Assembly (NCBI GenBank): GCA_029974035.1 | Contig: JARKQG010000135.1 | Span: forward strand, 13,208-77,207 | Reading direction: 5' to 3' | Length of the DNA: 64,000 nt | From: Eubacteriales bacterium | Lineage (GTDB): Bacteria; Bacillota_A; Clostridia; Christensenellales; Aristaeellaceae | Part shown: positions 45,704 through 54,592 of the stretch, piece by piece | Position numbering within the stretch: position 1 is the stretch's first letter | Layout: each line of letters starts with the position of its first letter | Notes under the pieces: model-generated | The model's database searches: none | What the model was told of the DNA's origin: nothing | Seen by the model: only the letters and a program-made list of their open reading frames with translations | Translations under genes and position numbers: made by a program

Positions 45704-47083
45704 TCACGCCTGCGTGAGAAACGCCCTCAGCGCCCGCAGGGTTTCGTATAGGTCCGCCTTGCTGACGATTTCCCAGGGCGCGTGCATGGACAATACCGGA
45801 AGCCCGGCGTCCAGCACCTCCATGCCGTATTGGGCGCACATGTGGGCGATGGTTCCGCCGCCGCCCTGATCCACCTTGCCCAGTTCCGCCGTCTGGAAGC
45901 ACACCCCCGCGCGCTCGAAGATGCCCAGCACCCTGGCCACAAATTCGGCGTTTGCGTCGTTGGTGTCGTATTTTCCACGGGAGCCGGTGTACTTGTTGAG
46001 GCTCACGCCGCGGCCCAGAAACGCCGCGTTTTTCTTTTCGTAGGCCTCGGGGAATTTGGGGTCATAGGCGGCGCTGACATCGCAGGAGAGCATGCGGCTG
46101 CCCGCCAGCGCGCGCCGCGCCGCCAAGGATCCGCCCCCCTGAAGGTGGACGAGCTCCGCCACCGCGTTTTCCAGCGTCCGCGCCTGCATGCCGGTGGCGC
46201 CCACGCTGCCGATCTCTTCCTTGTCGGTCAAAATGGCGCACAGCGTGCGCTCCGGAATGCCGGGCGCGCCTGTCAGCGCCTCAAAGGATGCAAAGGCGCA
46301 GCTGCGGTCGTCGTGGCCATAGGCCATGATCATGCTGCCGTCCAGCCCGAAGTCCCGCGCCCTTCCGGCGGGCACCAATTCCAGCTCGGCGGACAGGAAG
46401 TCCTTCTCCTCGACGGCGTATTTTTCCCTCAGGACCTTCAGGACGTACGCCTTCACGGGCTGCTTCTCCTCACCGGCCAGGGGACGGGAGCCGACGATCA
46501 CATCCATCGCCTCGCCCTCGATGAGCGCGGCGGCCTTCTTGTCCAGCTGATCCTTGGAAAGGTGTGCCAGAAGGTCCGATATGCCCAGCACCGGCTCGTC
46601 CGCGCCTTCCCCCACGGAGATGGAAAGGACCGAGCCGTCGGTTTTGGCCACCACGCCGTGCAGCGCCAGCGGCGTGGAGAGCCATTGATATTTTTTGATG
46701 CCGCCGTAGTAGTGGGTATCCAGGCTGCACAGTCCCTCCTCCTCAAACAGCGGATTCTGCTTAACGTCCAGCCGCGGCGAATCGATGTGGGCGCCCACCA
46801 GGTTCATACCTTCCTCCAGCGGCGCCCTTCCGATCAGAAACAGCGCGAGTGTCTTGCCCATGGTGAGCTGCATCAGTTTGTCACCGGGGCGAAGCGGCGC
46901 TCCGGATCGGACCGCTTCCGCAAGCGGCCGGAAGCCGCGGGCCTCGGCCTCCCGGAACATATGGGCCGCGCACTCGCGCTCGGTCTTGCCCGCGTCCAGA
47001 AACGCGCGGTAGCGCGCACTCAGCATTTCGACGTCGGCGAGGTCCGCCTCGGAATAGGTCAGCCAGGCATTTTTCGGCTCCAT
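45704..47083 (-). CDS. M18 family aminopeptidase
   Basis: 459 residues from ATG 47083, with CAAGGAGG upstream. Zinc metallopeptidase that removes N-terminal, often acidic, residues in the cytoplasm. Metal-site motifs: GAHIDSPRLDVKQNPL, DKEEIGSVGATGMQ, YGHDDRSCAF and LSMHAPWEIVSKADLYE. Complete for the family. The 239 bases between this start and the next gene (47084-47322) hold only weak promoter-like sequences. Confidence 0.94.
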   Translation of the reverse strand: MEPKNAWLTYSEADLADVEMLSARYRAFLDAGKTERECAAHMFREAEARGFRPLAEAVRSGAPLRPGDKLMQLTMGKTLALFLIGRAPLEEGMNLVGAHIDSPRLDVKQNPLFEEEGLCSLDTHYYGGIKKYQWLSTPLALHGVVAKTDGSVLSISVGEGADEPVLGISDLLAHLSKDQLDKKAAALIEGEAMDVIVGSRPLAGEEKQPVKAYVLKVLREKYAVEEKDFLSAELELVPAGRARDFGLDGSMIMAYGHDDRSCAFASFEALTGAPGIPERTLCAILTDKEEIGSVGATGMQARTLENAVAELVHLQGGGSLAARRALAGSRMLSCDVSAAYDPKFPEAYEKKNAAFLGRGVSLNKYTGSRGKYDTNDANAEFVARVLGIFERAGVCFQTAELGKVDQGGGGTIAHMCAQYGMEVLDAGLPVLSMHAPWEIVSKADLYETLRALRAFLTQA

Positions 47084-47322
47084 GCGTGCCTCCTTGAAGA
47101 TGCGTATTCTGCCCAAACGCTTCCATAGTATCACCCGGGCGGAGGCGAGGCAAGCGCGCGGCGGCTTTTTCACGAAAACGTCATTTTTGGCGTGGTTGGG
47201 CGGTCAGGCGGCGTGTCTTGGGAAAAACGCATGATAATGTTAAGAAATTCAATGGAACGAACGCGCGCGGGCCGTTACAATGGAATAAGACGCGGCTGCG
47301 GCCGCCACAGGGAGGAAATACC

Positions 47323-48567
47323 ATGACATCCAGAGAGAGGGTTCTTGCGGCCATCGCCCACAGGGAACCGGATAGGGTGCCGCTGGACATCGGCGCCACG
47401 CCCAGCTCCGGCATTTCGGCCATCGCCTATGAAAGGCTGATCCGTCATCTTGACCTGCCCGGCGCGCGCACGCTGGTGTACGACGTGGTACAGCAGGTGG
47501 CGCAGCCCGAGGAGGCGGTGCTGGACATGTTTGGCGCGGACGTACTGGACGTCGGCCGCGCGTTCAACGACCGGCCGGGGGACTGGTATCCGGTTACGCT
47601 GCCCACGGGGCAGCGGGTGTACTGGCCCGATTGGTTCCACCCGGAGGCGGCGGGCGGCCGGCTGGAATATCGGGATGAGCAGGGCGCGCTGATTGCCACC
47701 ATGCCCGAGGGCGCCACATTCTTCGACCAGGCGGTGTTTCCCTACCTGGACGGCTATCCGGACGATTATTCCGGCCTCGACCGCGCGATGGGCAAGGTGC
47801 TGTGGCAGAAGCTGGCCCACAGCCCCTGGGACCATGCGGGGGAGGGGGACTTCTGGGGGAAGCTGCGGGAAAAAGCGCTGAAAATGCGCGCCCAAAGCGA
47901 CCGGGCGCTGATGATCGTCTGCGGCTGCAACCTGTTTGAATGGGGCACGTTTCTCCGGCGCATCGACAACTTTCTGATGGACCTTCTGGAGGAACCGGAG
48001 CAGGTGGAGGCGCTGCTCGACGCGCTGATGGAGCGCCACCTGGCGACGCTGGAAAAGGTGTGCGCCGCGGTGGGAGACGTGTGCGACATCCTGCGCTTTG
48101 GCGACGACCTGGGGATGAATACCGGGCCGTTCATGTCCCCGTCCACCTACCGGGCGATTTTCAAGCCGCGCCACAAGATGCTGTGCGACTACGTACACCG
48201 GCACAGCGGCATGAAGACGTTTCTGCACTCCTGCGGCTCGATCTACCGGCTGATGCCCGATCTGATTGAGGCGGGCTACGACGTGATCAACCCGGTGCAG
48301 ACCGTCACCCAGGACATGGAGCCGGAGCGGCTCAAGCGGGAATTCGGTCGGGACATCACCTTCTGGGGCGGCGGCATGAACACCCGCGCCGTGCTCAACC
48401 ACGCCGCGCCGCGGGACGTGTACGACTACGCGCGCCGCATGATCGACATCTTTGCGCCGGGCGGCGGGTTTGTGTTCAACCAGGAGCACAACGTGATGCC
48501 CGACGTGCCGCCGGAAAACCTGGTTGCGATGTACCGGGCGGTGGCGGGGCGGCCGTTTTCCGGCTGA
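47323..48567 (+). CDS. Uroporphyrinogen decarboxylase family protein (methyltransferase-like)
   Basis: 414 residues from ATG 47323, after GGGAGGAAA. It shares the barrel of HemE and of corrinoid-dependent methyltransferases (MtaA, CmuA): RERVLAAIAHREPDRVPLDIG, RFGDDLGMNTGPFMSP, KTFLHSCGSI with histidine and cysteine placed as metal ligands, and FVFNQEHNVMPDVPPEN. Those ligands and the absence of haem genes nearby favour a methyltransferase over a haem enzyme. No corrinoid-protein gene is adjacent. Confidence 0.85.
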   Translation: MTSRERVLAAIAHREPDRVPLDIGATPSSGISAIAYERLIRHLDLPGARTLVYDVVQQVAQPEEAVLDMFGADVLDVGRAFNDRPGDWYPVTLPTGQRVYWPDWFHPEAAGGRLEYRDEQGALIATMPEGATFFDQAVFPYLDGYPDDYSGLDRAMGKVLWQKLAHSPWDHAGEGDFWGKLREKALKMRAQSDRALMIVCGCNLFEWGTFLRRIDNFLMDLLEEPEQVEALLDALMERHLATLEKVCAAVGDVCDILRFGDDLGMNTGPFMSPSTYRAIFKPRHKMLCDYVHRHSGMKTFLHSCGSIYRLMPDLIEAGYDVINPVQTVTQDMEPERLKREFGRDITFWGGGMNTRAVLNHAAPRDVYDYARRMIDIFAPGGGFVFNQEHNVMPDVPPENLVAMYRAVAGRPFSG

Positions 48568-48592
48568 CGGGCGTGCGGGGGACCGCCCGGAG

Positions 48593-49384
48593 TCATTGGC
48601 TTCGGACGGCGTAGGGCAGGCACACGGGCACATTCAGCACCGGATGGGGAATGACGGCCGCCTCCACGTCGAAAACGTCCCGAAGGTTCCGGGGCGTGAT
48701 GACCGCCTCGGGCGTTCCGCGGCTGTGGATGGCGCCGTCCTTGATCGCGACCAGACAGTCGGAAAACATGATCGCATGATTCAGGTCATGGAGCACCATG
48801 ACGATGGTCACCCCCTGCTCCAAATTGAGCCCGCGGAGCAGATGCAAAAGCTCCAGCTGGTGGGAGATGTCCAGATAGGTGGTGGGTTCGTCCAAAAACA
48901 GGATGCCCGTTTTCTGCGCCAGCGCCATCGCGATCCAGGCCCGCTGGCGCTGCCCGCCGGAGAGCTGGTCCATCTCCCGGTCCTTCAGCGCCGTCGTGGC
49001 CGTGCAGTCCAGCGCCCATCGGACGATTCCCCGGTCCGCCTCGGTCAGCCCAGAAAGCCGGGTGCGATGGGGAAAGCGGCCGTATTCCACCAATTCGCCC
49101 ACCGTAATGCCGCCCGGCGTCTGCGCGCCCTGGGGCAGCAGCGCCAGTTTTTGCGCCACCAGCCTTGTCGGCATGTCATGAATGGACCGCCCCTCCAGAT
49201 ACACCGCGCCGCTGGAGGGTGCGATCAGACGGGACATGGTTTTGAGCAGCGTGGATTTGCCGGAACCGTTGGCCCCGATCAGCGTGGTGATCTTTCCCGA
49301 GGGAATCTCCAGATCGATATCCCGAAAAACGGGAAGGCCGTCATAGCCGGCCGAAAGCCCCTTGGTCGTCATACAGGATTGCAC
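48593..49384 (-). CDS. Fec/Fhu-type siderophore ABC transporter ATP-binding protein
   Basis: 263 residues from a GTG at 49384, preceded by AAAGGAG overlapping the permease stop; ATG 49372 would be four residues shorter and lacks that spacing. Walker A IGANGSGKSTLLKTMSR, signature LSGGQRQRAWIAMALAQ, Walker B ILFLDEPTTYLDISHQ, typical of FepC/FhuC proteins. Last gene of the four-gene operon driven from the palindrome at 52438. Confidence 0.92.
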   Translation of the reverse strand: MQSCMTTKGLSAGYDGLPVFRDIDLEIPSGKITTLIGANGSGKSTLLKTMSRLIAPSSGAVYLEGRSIHDMPTRLVAQKLALLPQGAQTPGGITVGELVEYGRFPHRTRLSGLTEADRGIVRWALDCTATTALKDREMDQLSGGQRQRAWIAMALAQKTGILFLDEPTTYLDISHQLELLHLLRGLNLEQGVTIVMVLHDLNHAIMFSDCLVAIKDGAIHSRGTPEAVITPRNLRDVFDVEAAVIPHPVLNVPVCLPYAVRSQ

Positions 49385-49398
49385 GTGCTTCGTCTCCT

Positions 49399-50397
49399 TT
49401 ACGCCTGCCTGCTGAGCAGCCGGAGAAAGTAGGGCGCGGCCAGGACCGAGATCACGATCCCGACCGGTATTTCGATGGGCTGGAAGGCTGTTCGTCCCAG
49501 CGTGTCGGCGAGCAGCAGCGTGAGCCCTCCGGTCAGCATGGAGGCGGGCAGGAGCATGCGGTGCCGTCCTCCGACAAACCGCCTCGCCATGTGCGGAGCC
49601 ACCAGCCCCACAAAGCCGATTCCTCCGCTGACCGAAATGCAGCTGGCCGCCAGGGCCACCGCGGCGATCAGCAGAACCCGCCGTTCCCGTTCCACCCGGA
49701 CCCCCAGCGCAAGGGCGGCTTCTTCCCCCAGGAGGAGGAGATCCAGCACCTTCGCCTTGGCGAGCAGCAGCGGAATCAGCACCGCAAGGTAGGGCGCGAG
49801 CGCGCGGACCTGATGCCAGCTCGTGCCCCAGAGATTGCCCGCCAGCCACCGCGCCACGAGCTGGTGGCTGCTGTTTTCCATGTCAGAGGCCATGATCAGC
49901 ATCAGCGCCGAAAAACCCGCCGAAACGCCAATGCCGCCCAGCAGCAGATGGGCCGGCCGGATCTTTCCGCCGCGCCTGGCAAAGCCGTACAAAAGGGCGG
50001 CCGCCAATAGGCCCCCCGCCATCGCAAACAGCGGCTGGTACAGCATGGCATCGATATGAAGGGCGGGGAAGAGCGTCAGCATCAGCATGGCGGCAAACCC
50101 CGCGCCGGCGTTGATGCCCAAAATGCCCGGCTCCGCCAGCGGGTTTCCCGTCACCGCCTGGAGGGTGCACCCGGACAGGGCCAGCCCCATTCCGCACAGG
50201 ACGGCAAGGAAAATGCGCGGCAGCCGGATCGAAATCAGAATGACCGAAGCGTCCGGACTCCGGGGATGGATGAGGCTCAAAAGCATCTGCGCGCGGGGAA
50301 TGGCCGCATAGCCGCTGTTGATGGACAGCAGCGCCGCCGCCGCCAGGGCGGGAAGCAAAAGCCACAGGAACATTTTTTGCCGGCGTTCTCTTTTCAC
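49399..50397 (-). CDS. Fec/Fhu-type ABC transporter permease (second)
   Basis: 332 residues, about ten helices, FecCD family: IRLPRIFLAVLCGMGLALSGCTLQAVTGNPLAEPGILGINAGA (about 55-98), GIGFVGLVAPHMARRFVGGRH and AFQPIEIPVGIVISVLAAPYFL. Its ATG overlaps the stop of the first permease by four bases. It forms the heterodimeric channel with that permease. Confidence 0.92.
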   Translation of the reverse strand: MKRERRQKMFLWLLLPALAAAALLSINSGYAAIPRAQMLLSLIHPRSPDASVILISIRLPRIFLAVLCGMGLALSGCTLQAVTGNPLAEPGILGINAGAGFAAMLMLTLFPALHIDAMLYQPLFAMAGGLLAAALLYGFARRGGKIRPAHLLLGGIGVSAGFSALMLIMASDMENSSHQLVARWLAGNLWGTSWHQVRALAPYLAVLIPLLLAKAKVLDLLLLGEEAALALGVRVERERRVLLIAAVALAASCISVSGGIGFVGLVAPHMARRFVGGRHRMLLPASMLTGGLTLLLADTLGRTAFQPIEIPVGIVISVLAAPYFLRLLSRQA

Positions 50398-51461
50398 GGC
50401 GCCGCCCCCTTTCTCCGGCGCGCCAGCGCCAGAAAGGCGGGGACGCCGATGGCGGACACCAGCGCGCCCACCGGCGTGTCAAAGGGCGCGTTCATCGTGC
50501 GGGCCGCGACGTCGGCCAGCACCAGCAGGATGGCGCCCAACAGGGCGGAGACCGGCAGGAGCCTGCGGTAGTCCTCGCCCGTCAGGAAGCGGGCAATGTG
50601 CGGCACGATGAGCCCCAGAAACGAAATGCCGCCCACCAGCGAAACGCTGGCACCCGCCAGGATCAGCACGACCCCGATGCCGGTCAGCCGGAGCGCGCGC
50701 ACGTTGACGCCGAGCCCCGCGGCGCTTTCTTCGCCCAGCGCCAGCACCGAAAGGCGTCCCGACAGGGCGAGGCCGACGATGCCGGCGCCGGCGATCCACG
50801 GAACGGTCAGGCGCAGGCTTTCCCACGTGATGCCGGACAGGCTGCCCGCCGTCCAGTACGACAGGGCCTTTGACAGGCCGAAGGCGAGCGAGATGCCCTG
50901 GCTCAGGGCGGTGAGCAGCGCCGAAACGGCGGAACCGGCCAGTATGAGCCGGATGGTCCCCGGCTTCCGGCGGCCCACGCCCAGGCCGTAGACCATCGCC
51001 ACGGCCAGCGCGGCGCCCAAAAACGCCGCGAGCATCGTGCCGGGGGCGGGCAGCGCCGGGAGCAGAACCGCCGTCAGCGCGACCATGAATCCGGCGCCCG
51101 CGTTGATGCCCAACAGCCCCGCGTCGGCCAGCGGATTCCCCGTCACGCCCTGCATCACGCTGCCCGCAAGGGCAAAGGCCGCCCCGGTAAAGCAGGCGGC
51201 CAGTGCCCTTGGCATGCGCATCTGGAGCATGACAGCGCCGATGCCGGACGATTGCCCGGGGTGCGCCAGCGCGTAAATCAGCGTCCGGACGCTTCCGCCC
51301 GCCACGCCGACGCTGACGGAGAACAGTACCGACAGGAGCAGCGCAGCCGTCATCAGCATAAGCAAGGCGGCGGTTCCGCTTCGCGTTTGCGTCCACCTTC
51401 CAGGCCTGAAGCGCCGCTTTTTCGGGCGGTTTGGCGCTTCGAAGCCCTGGCTATTCGACAT
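50394..51461 (-). CDS. Fec/Fhu-type ABC transporter permease (first)
   Basis: 355 residues. A basic cytoplasmic N-terminus of about 30 residues (RPKKRRFRPGRW) precedes ten helices. Family stretches: QMRMPRALAACFTGAAFALAGSVMQGVTGNPLADAGLLGINAGA (about 75-118), GGISFLGLIVPHIARFLTGEDYR and NAPFDTPVGALVSAIGVPAFL. It overlaps the binding-protein gene by 11 bases. Confidence 0.92.
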   Translation of the reverse strand: MSNSQGFEAPNRPKKRRFRPGRWTQTRSGTAALLMLMTAALLLSVLFSVSVGVAGGSVRTLIYALAHPGQSSGIGAVMLQMRMPRALAACFTGAAFALAGSVMQGVTGNPLADAGLLGINAGAGFMVALTAVLLPALPAPGTMLAAFLGAALAVAMVYGLGVGRRKPGTIRLILAGSAVSALLTALSQGISLAFGLSKALSYWTAGSLSGITWESLRLTVPWIAGAGIVGLALSGRLSVLALGEESAAGLGVNVRALRLTGIGVVLILAGASVSLVGGISFLGLIVPHIARFLTGEDYRRLLPVSALLGAILLVLADVAARTMNAPFDTPVGALVSAIGVPAFLALARRRKGAAP

Positions 51462-52419
51462 TCGCGCGGTGAAGGATGGCGTTTGCGAGCTTTTCCATGT
51501 AGATCAGCTTTCCGTTCGGGGTGTACGCCATATCGTACTGCAAGTTGTTCGCGCCGAGATAGACGTTGCCGTTTTGCACGGCCTTCAGGTTCTGCCAGAC
51601 CACGCTGTCCGCCGTATCGCCGACCTGCCCGTCGTCGCTGAAAAAGAAGATGTGGTCCGCGTCAATCCGCGCAAAATACTCGGCGTCGACGACCTCGCCC
51701 CATACGCCCTCCGGAACGCCGGACGAAGGCGCCAGCTTCAGCGCGTCGTACACCAGTTCGCCGGGCCCGCCGGTGCGATAGACGTAGTACGAACCGAAAT
51801 GCACCGAGTTTGCCTCGAGAACGGCAAAGGTTTCGCTGCCGACGACGGAATGGACCGCCTCGGCCAGTTCGGCGGCCTTGGCGTCATACCGCTCCAGCCA
51901 CTGGGCCGCGACGTCCTCTTTGCCAAACCATTTTCCCAGCTGCTGGAACCGGCCGCGCCAGTTCACGAAATTGATGTCGTCCGTGAGCATGACGGTGGGC
52001 GCGATGGCCTTGAGCTGCTCGTAGACCTTTTCGCGCCGGATGTTCATGATGATGAGATCGGGCTTCAGTTCCGCAATTTTTTCGAGATTCAGATCGCCCA
52101 CGCCGCCGGAATAGTTTCCGACGGTTTCAACGCCGTTTTCGGAAAAGTACGTCTGAAGGTAGGCGGGCACCGTTACACCGTCAAACATGCTGGTGTTGGC
52201 CGAGGCCACAAAGGGCATGCCCAGGATGATCAGCTCGTCCGCCGAGCCGGATACGTCCACAATGCGCTGGGGGTTGGCCGGGATTTCCGCCGTGCCCTTC
52301 ATGTCCTCCACCAGGACGGTGCCGGACGGGGGCGCCTCGGTGGGCTCCGCGGCGAGCGCGCAGGGCGAGAGCGCCAGCGCCATCGCAAGGCAAAGAGAAA
52401 ATAACCGATTTTTCTTCAT
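51451..52419 (-). CDS. Iron-siderophore-type ABC transporter substrate-binding protein
   Basis: 322 residues, after AGGAGG. Signal peptide MKKNRLFSLCLAMALALSPCALA; the SPC here is not a proper lipobox because of the proline at -1. FhuD/FecB-like fold: ANPQRIVDVSGSADELIILGMP, LEKIAELKPDLIIMNIRR, WRGRFQQLGKWFGKED, VYRTGGPGELVYDAL. Substrate is probably a ferric siderophore; the exact chelator cannot be deduced. The start codon lies 19 bases from a 42-bp palindrome shared with the divergent AraC gene. Confidence 0.9.
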   Translation of the reverse strand: MKKNRLFSLCLAMALALSPCALAAEPTEAPPSGTVLVEDMKGTAEIPANPQRIVDVSGSADELIILGMPFVASANTSMFDGVTVPAYLQTYFSENGVETVGNYSGGVGDLNLEKIAELKPDLIIMNIRREKVYEQLKAIAPTVMLTDDINFVNWRGRFQQLGKWFGKEDVAAQWLERYDAKAAELAEAVHSVVGSETFAVLEANSVHFGSYYVYRTGGPGELVYDALKLAPSSGVPEGVWGEVVDAEYFARIDADHIFFFSDDGQVGDTADSVVWQNLKAVQNGNVYLGANNLQYDMAYTPNGKLIYMEKLANAILHRANVE

Positions 52420-52437
52420 GTTGGTCCTCCTTTGTGC

Positions 52438-52479
52438 TATACTGCAGGTGGTTAGCTATAGCTAACAACCTGCAGTATA
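52438..52479. promoter_or_regulatory. 42-bp palindromic operator between the Fec operon and the AraC genes
   Basis: The two 21-base arms are complementary at all but one pair (52450/52467). The core is GTTAG-N6-CTAAC at 52451-52466, the same motif found before the Nik-type operon and the half ABC transporters. -10-like hexamers overlap or lie at both ends (TATAAT at 52476-52481 on plus, TATAGC at 52436-52441 on minus), so it can serve both divergent units. Confidence 0.8.
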
Positions 52480-52559
52480 ATCCATGCCGCGCGACTTTTC
52501 CCCCCTGGGGCGGAATTTTTCTGCCCCGGGGCGGAACGGCGGCAAAGGGGGAGAACCGG

Positions 52560-53492
52560 TTGAGGCATGAGGAAGCGGCCTACCTGCCGCTCAAGTTCGA
52601 GGCATCGGACATATTTCCCAAAAGGATCATCGCCGTCCGCCCGGATGTCCACATCACGGTTTCCGGAGGCACCTTCCAGGCGCGCACGGAGCGGGAGGCG
52701 GGTACGACGGCGCCGGTGTTTGAGCTGAGCTACAGCCGCAGGTCGTCCCTAAGCGGGGAGGTCGACCGGATCCCCGTGGAGCTTCGTCCCGGCTATGCGA
52801 CGCTTGGCTTTTTGGGGCGGGCCGATGGCCGCTGCGAGTACGCCGGCGGGGAGGAAGTGCTGCTTTACTCCATCTGGATTGGTCCCGGCGCCTTTGACCA
52901 CTTTTGCGAGGCGGTATGCGGCGGCCGGAGCGCGGGCTTTCGCGCCTTTCAGACGGACGGCTACAACTGCCGCAGTTTTCTCAGCGACGCCCGGGAGGAG
53001 AGCATCCTTCATCGGCTGGACGCCCTCTTGTCCGAGGGCGCGGATCCCCTCAACCGGCTTCTTCTGGAGAGCCATTTGCTGGAGCTCATTTCCATCAACA
53101 TGGAAAAGCTGCTGTGCGGGGATTGCCGCCGGGGCGGTTTGGAGGCGTTGACGAGGACCGACAGGGCGCAGCTGGACCATGCCAGGGAGATTCTGCTGCG
53201 CCGGCTGGATCATCCGCCCTCCCTTGTGGAATTGTCCCGCATGCTCCATATGAACGATTGCAAGCTCAAACGCGCTTTCAAGGCCTATCACGGGCAAACG
53301 GTCTACGAATTTGTGCGCGGGCAGCGCCTGGAAAGGGCCTTCTCGCTGCTGGAGCGGGGCGGCTGCAACGTGAGCGAAGCGGCGTTTGCCGTCGGATACA
53401 CCAACGTCAGTCACTTTTCGGAGGCCTTTTGCAGGCAGTTCGGGGTTCTTCCCCGCGCGCTGTGCAAGACCGGGCGCTCCCATACACGTTGA
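52560..53492 (+). CDS. AraC family transcriptional regulator (first)
   Basis: 310 residues from a TTG at 52560, with GGGGGAG upstream; earlier starts would fall in the palindrome. The N-terminal 200 residues are a sensor domain of unknown ligand. The C-terminal AraC DNA-binding domain (about 215-305) has LSRMLHMNDCKLKRAFKAYHG and VSEAAFAVGYTNVSHFSEAFCRQFG. Genes of this type often activate siderophore uptake, sensing the ferric siderophore itself. It is divergent from the Fec operon and followed 16 bases later by a second AraC gene. Confidence 0.9.
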   Translation: MRHEEAAYLPLKFEASDIFPKRIIAVRPDVHITVSGGTFQARTEREAGTTAPVFELSYSRRSSLSGEVDRIPVELRPGYATLGFLGRADGRCEYAGGEEVLLYSIWIGPGAFDHFCEAVCGGRSAGFRAFQTDGYNCRSFLSDAREESILHRLDALLSEGADPLNRLLLESHLLELISINMEKLLCGDCRRGGLEALTRTDRAQLDHAREILLRRLDHPPSLVELSRMLHMNDCKLKRAFKAYHGQTVYEFVRGQRLERAFSLLERGGCNVSEAAFAVGYTNVSHFSEAFCRQFGVLPRALCKTGRSHTR

Positions 53493-53508
53493 ATGGAGGA
53501 TGCGCGCC

Positions 53509-54468
53509 ATGACGGAGAGCCTGCTGATCCAGAAGGACATCTACGGCGAGGAGGTCGTCCGGATCTCCTGCGGGGAGCAATGCATCGTATACAGGGCTGA
53601 AAATGAAACGGGCGAGGGCGTCATGACCTGCCACAGCGTCTTTGACGGCGTGGAGGTGATCTACAACGACTTCCACATGGAGCGCTGGGCGCACAACAAG
53701 CGCCCCGTCGAAAACGTGCTGGAAATCAACCACTGCCGGGAGGGCCGCTTTGAGTGTGAGTTTCCAAACGGCCGGTGCGCCTTCCTGGAGGAGGGAGACC
53801 TGGCGGTCAACCTGATCACGAACCTTCCCCGCGCCTCCAGCTTTCCGCTGCAGCATTATCACGGCATTTCGGTGGTCATCGATCTTGACTGCGCCGCCGC
53901 GGGCGCCGGCATGCTGCTTCGGGACCTTTCGGTAGACCCCTGCGCCATCAGTGAGCGCCTCTGCGCGAAAAACAACTGCTTTATCATGCGCGAAACGAAA
54001 TCCATCCGGCACATCTTTTCCGAGCTTTACACCGTTCCGGAGGACATCCGCCTGGGCTACATGAAGCTGAAGGTGCTGGAGCTGCTGCTCTTTTTGAGCG
54101 CCGTTTCCCCGGATGTCCGGCACGACGCCGCGCTCTACCACCGCCGCGCCCACGTGGACAAGGTCAAGGCCATCCGGAATGATCTGATTGCCCATCCGCA
54201 GGACAATCTTTCCATTGATCAACTGGCGGAAAAGTACCAAATCCAGCCGACGACGCTGAAGCGCTGCTTCAGGGCGATCTACGGCGTCCCCGTCCATACC
54301 TTCATCCAGGGATATCGGCTTCAGCTGGCCGCGAGGCTTTTGAAGGAGAGCGGCGAGCGCATCGCGGACATCGCCAACAGGGTCGGCTACGCCAACCCCA
54401 GCAAGTTTTCCGCCGCGTTCAAGGCGGCGCACCACATGACGCCCTCCGAATATCGAAACCATGCCTGA
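53509..54468 (+). CDS. AraC family transcriptional regulator (second)
   Basis: 319 residues from ATG 53509, with GGAGG nine bases upstream. Different sensor domain from the first (EVIYNDFHMERW, LEINHCREGRFECEF, LEEGDLAVNL), and a C-terminal DNA-binding domain with IDQLAEKYQIQPTTLKRCFRAIYG and ADIANRVGYANPSKFSAAFKAAH. The preserved reading frame and distinct sensor suggest a separate signal rather than a recent duplicate. It precedes the Nik-type transporter operon. Confidence 0.9.
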   Translation: MTESLLIQKDIYGEEVVRISCGEQCIVYRAENETGEGVMTCHSVFDGVEVIYNDFHMERWAHNKRPVENVLEINHCREGRFECEFPNGRCAFLEEGDLAVNLITNLPRASSFPLQHYHGISVVIDLDCAAAGAGMLLRDLSVDPCAISERLCAKNNCFIMRETKSIRHIFSELYTVPEDIRLGYMKLKVLELLLFLSAVSPDVRHDAALYHRRAHVDKVKAIRNDLIAHPQDNLSIDQLAEKYQIQPTTLKRCFRAIYGVPVHTFIQGYRLQLAARLLKESGERIADIANRVGYANPSKFSAAFKAAHHMTPSEYRNHA

Positions 54469-54494
54469 ATGGATTCATCCCGACCCGATCGGGG

Positions 54495-54524
54495 TTGCCG
54501 GAGGGTGGGGGATGGCGCTATACT
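54495..54524 (+). promoter_or_regulatory. Possible promoter of the Nik-type operon
   Basis: TTGCCG (54495-54500) and TATACT (54519-54524), 18-base spacer. The GTTAG/CTAAC operator at 54561 would then lie downstream of the start site, where a bound protein would block elongation. Confidence 0.5.
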
Positions 54525-54560
54525 GTCCGATGCGGGGAGAACCCAATTCTCCGCGCATAA

Positions 54561-54576
54561 GTTAGTGATGGCTAAC
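54561..54576. promoter_or_regulatory. GTTAG-N6-CTAAC operator before the Nik-type operon
   Basis: GTTAGTGATGGCTAAC, followed by A. Same half-sites and spacing as at 52451 and 60151, with unrelated central bases. It lies 16 bases before the first permease start codon. Confidence 0.7.
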
Positions 54577-54592
54577 ATATGAGGATTATGGC

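Noticed and set aside
52451..52466. DtxR/IdeR box
   Set aside because: The half-sites look similar (GGTTAG/CTAAC), but the known box has them nearly adjacent, whereas here they are six bases apart in all three copies.
54484..54493. CCCGATCGGG palindrome after the second AraC gene as a terminator
   Set aside because: It has no loop and no T-run, and it falls just before a likely promoter; probably chance in GC-rich DNA.
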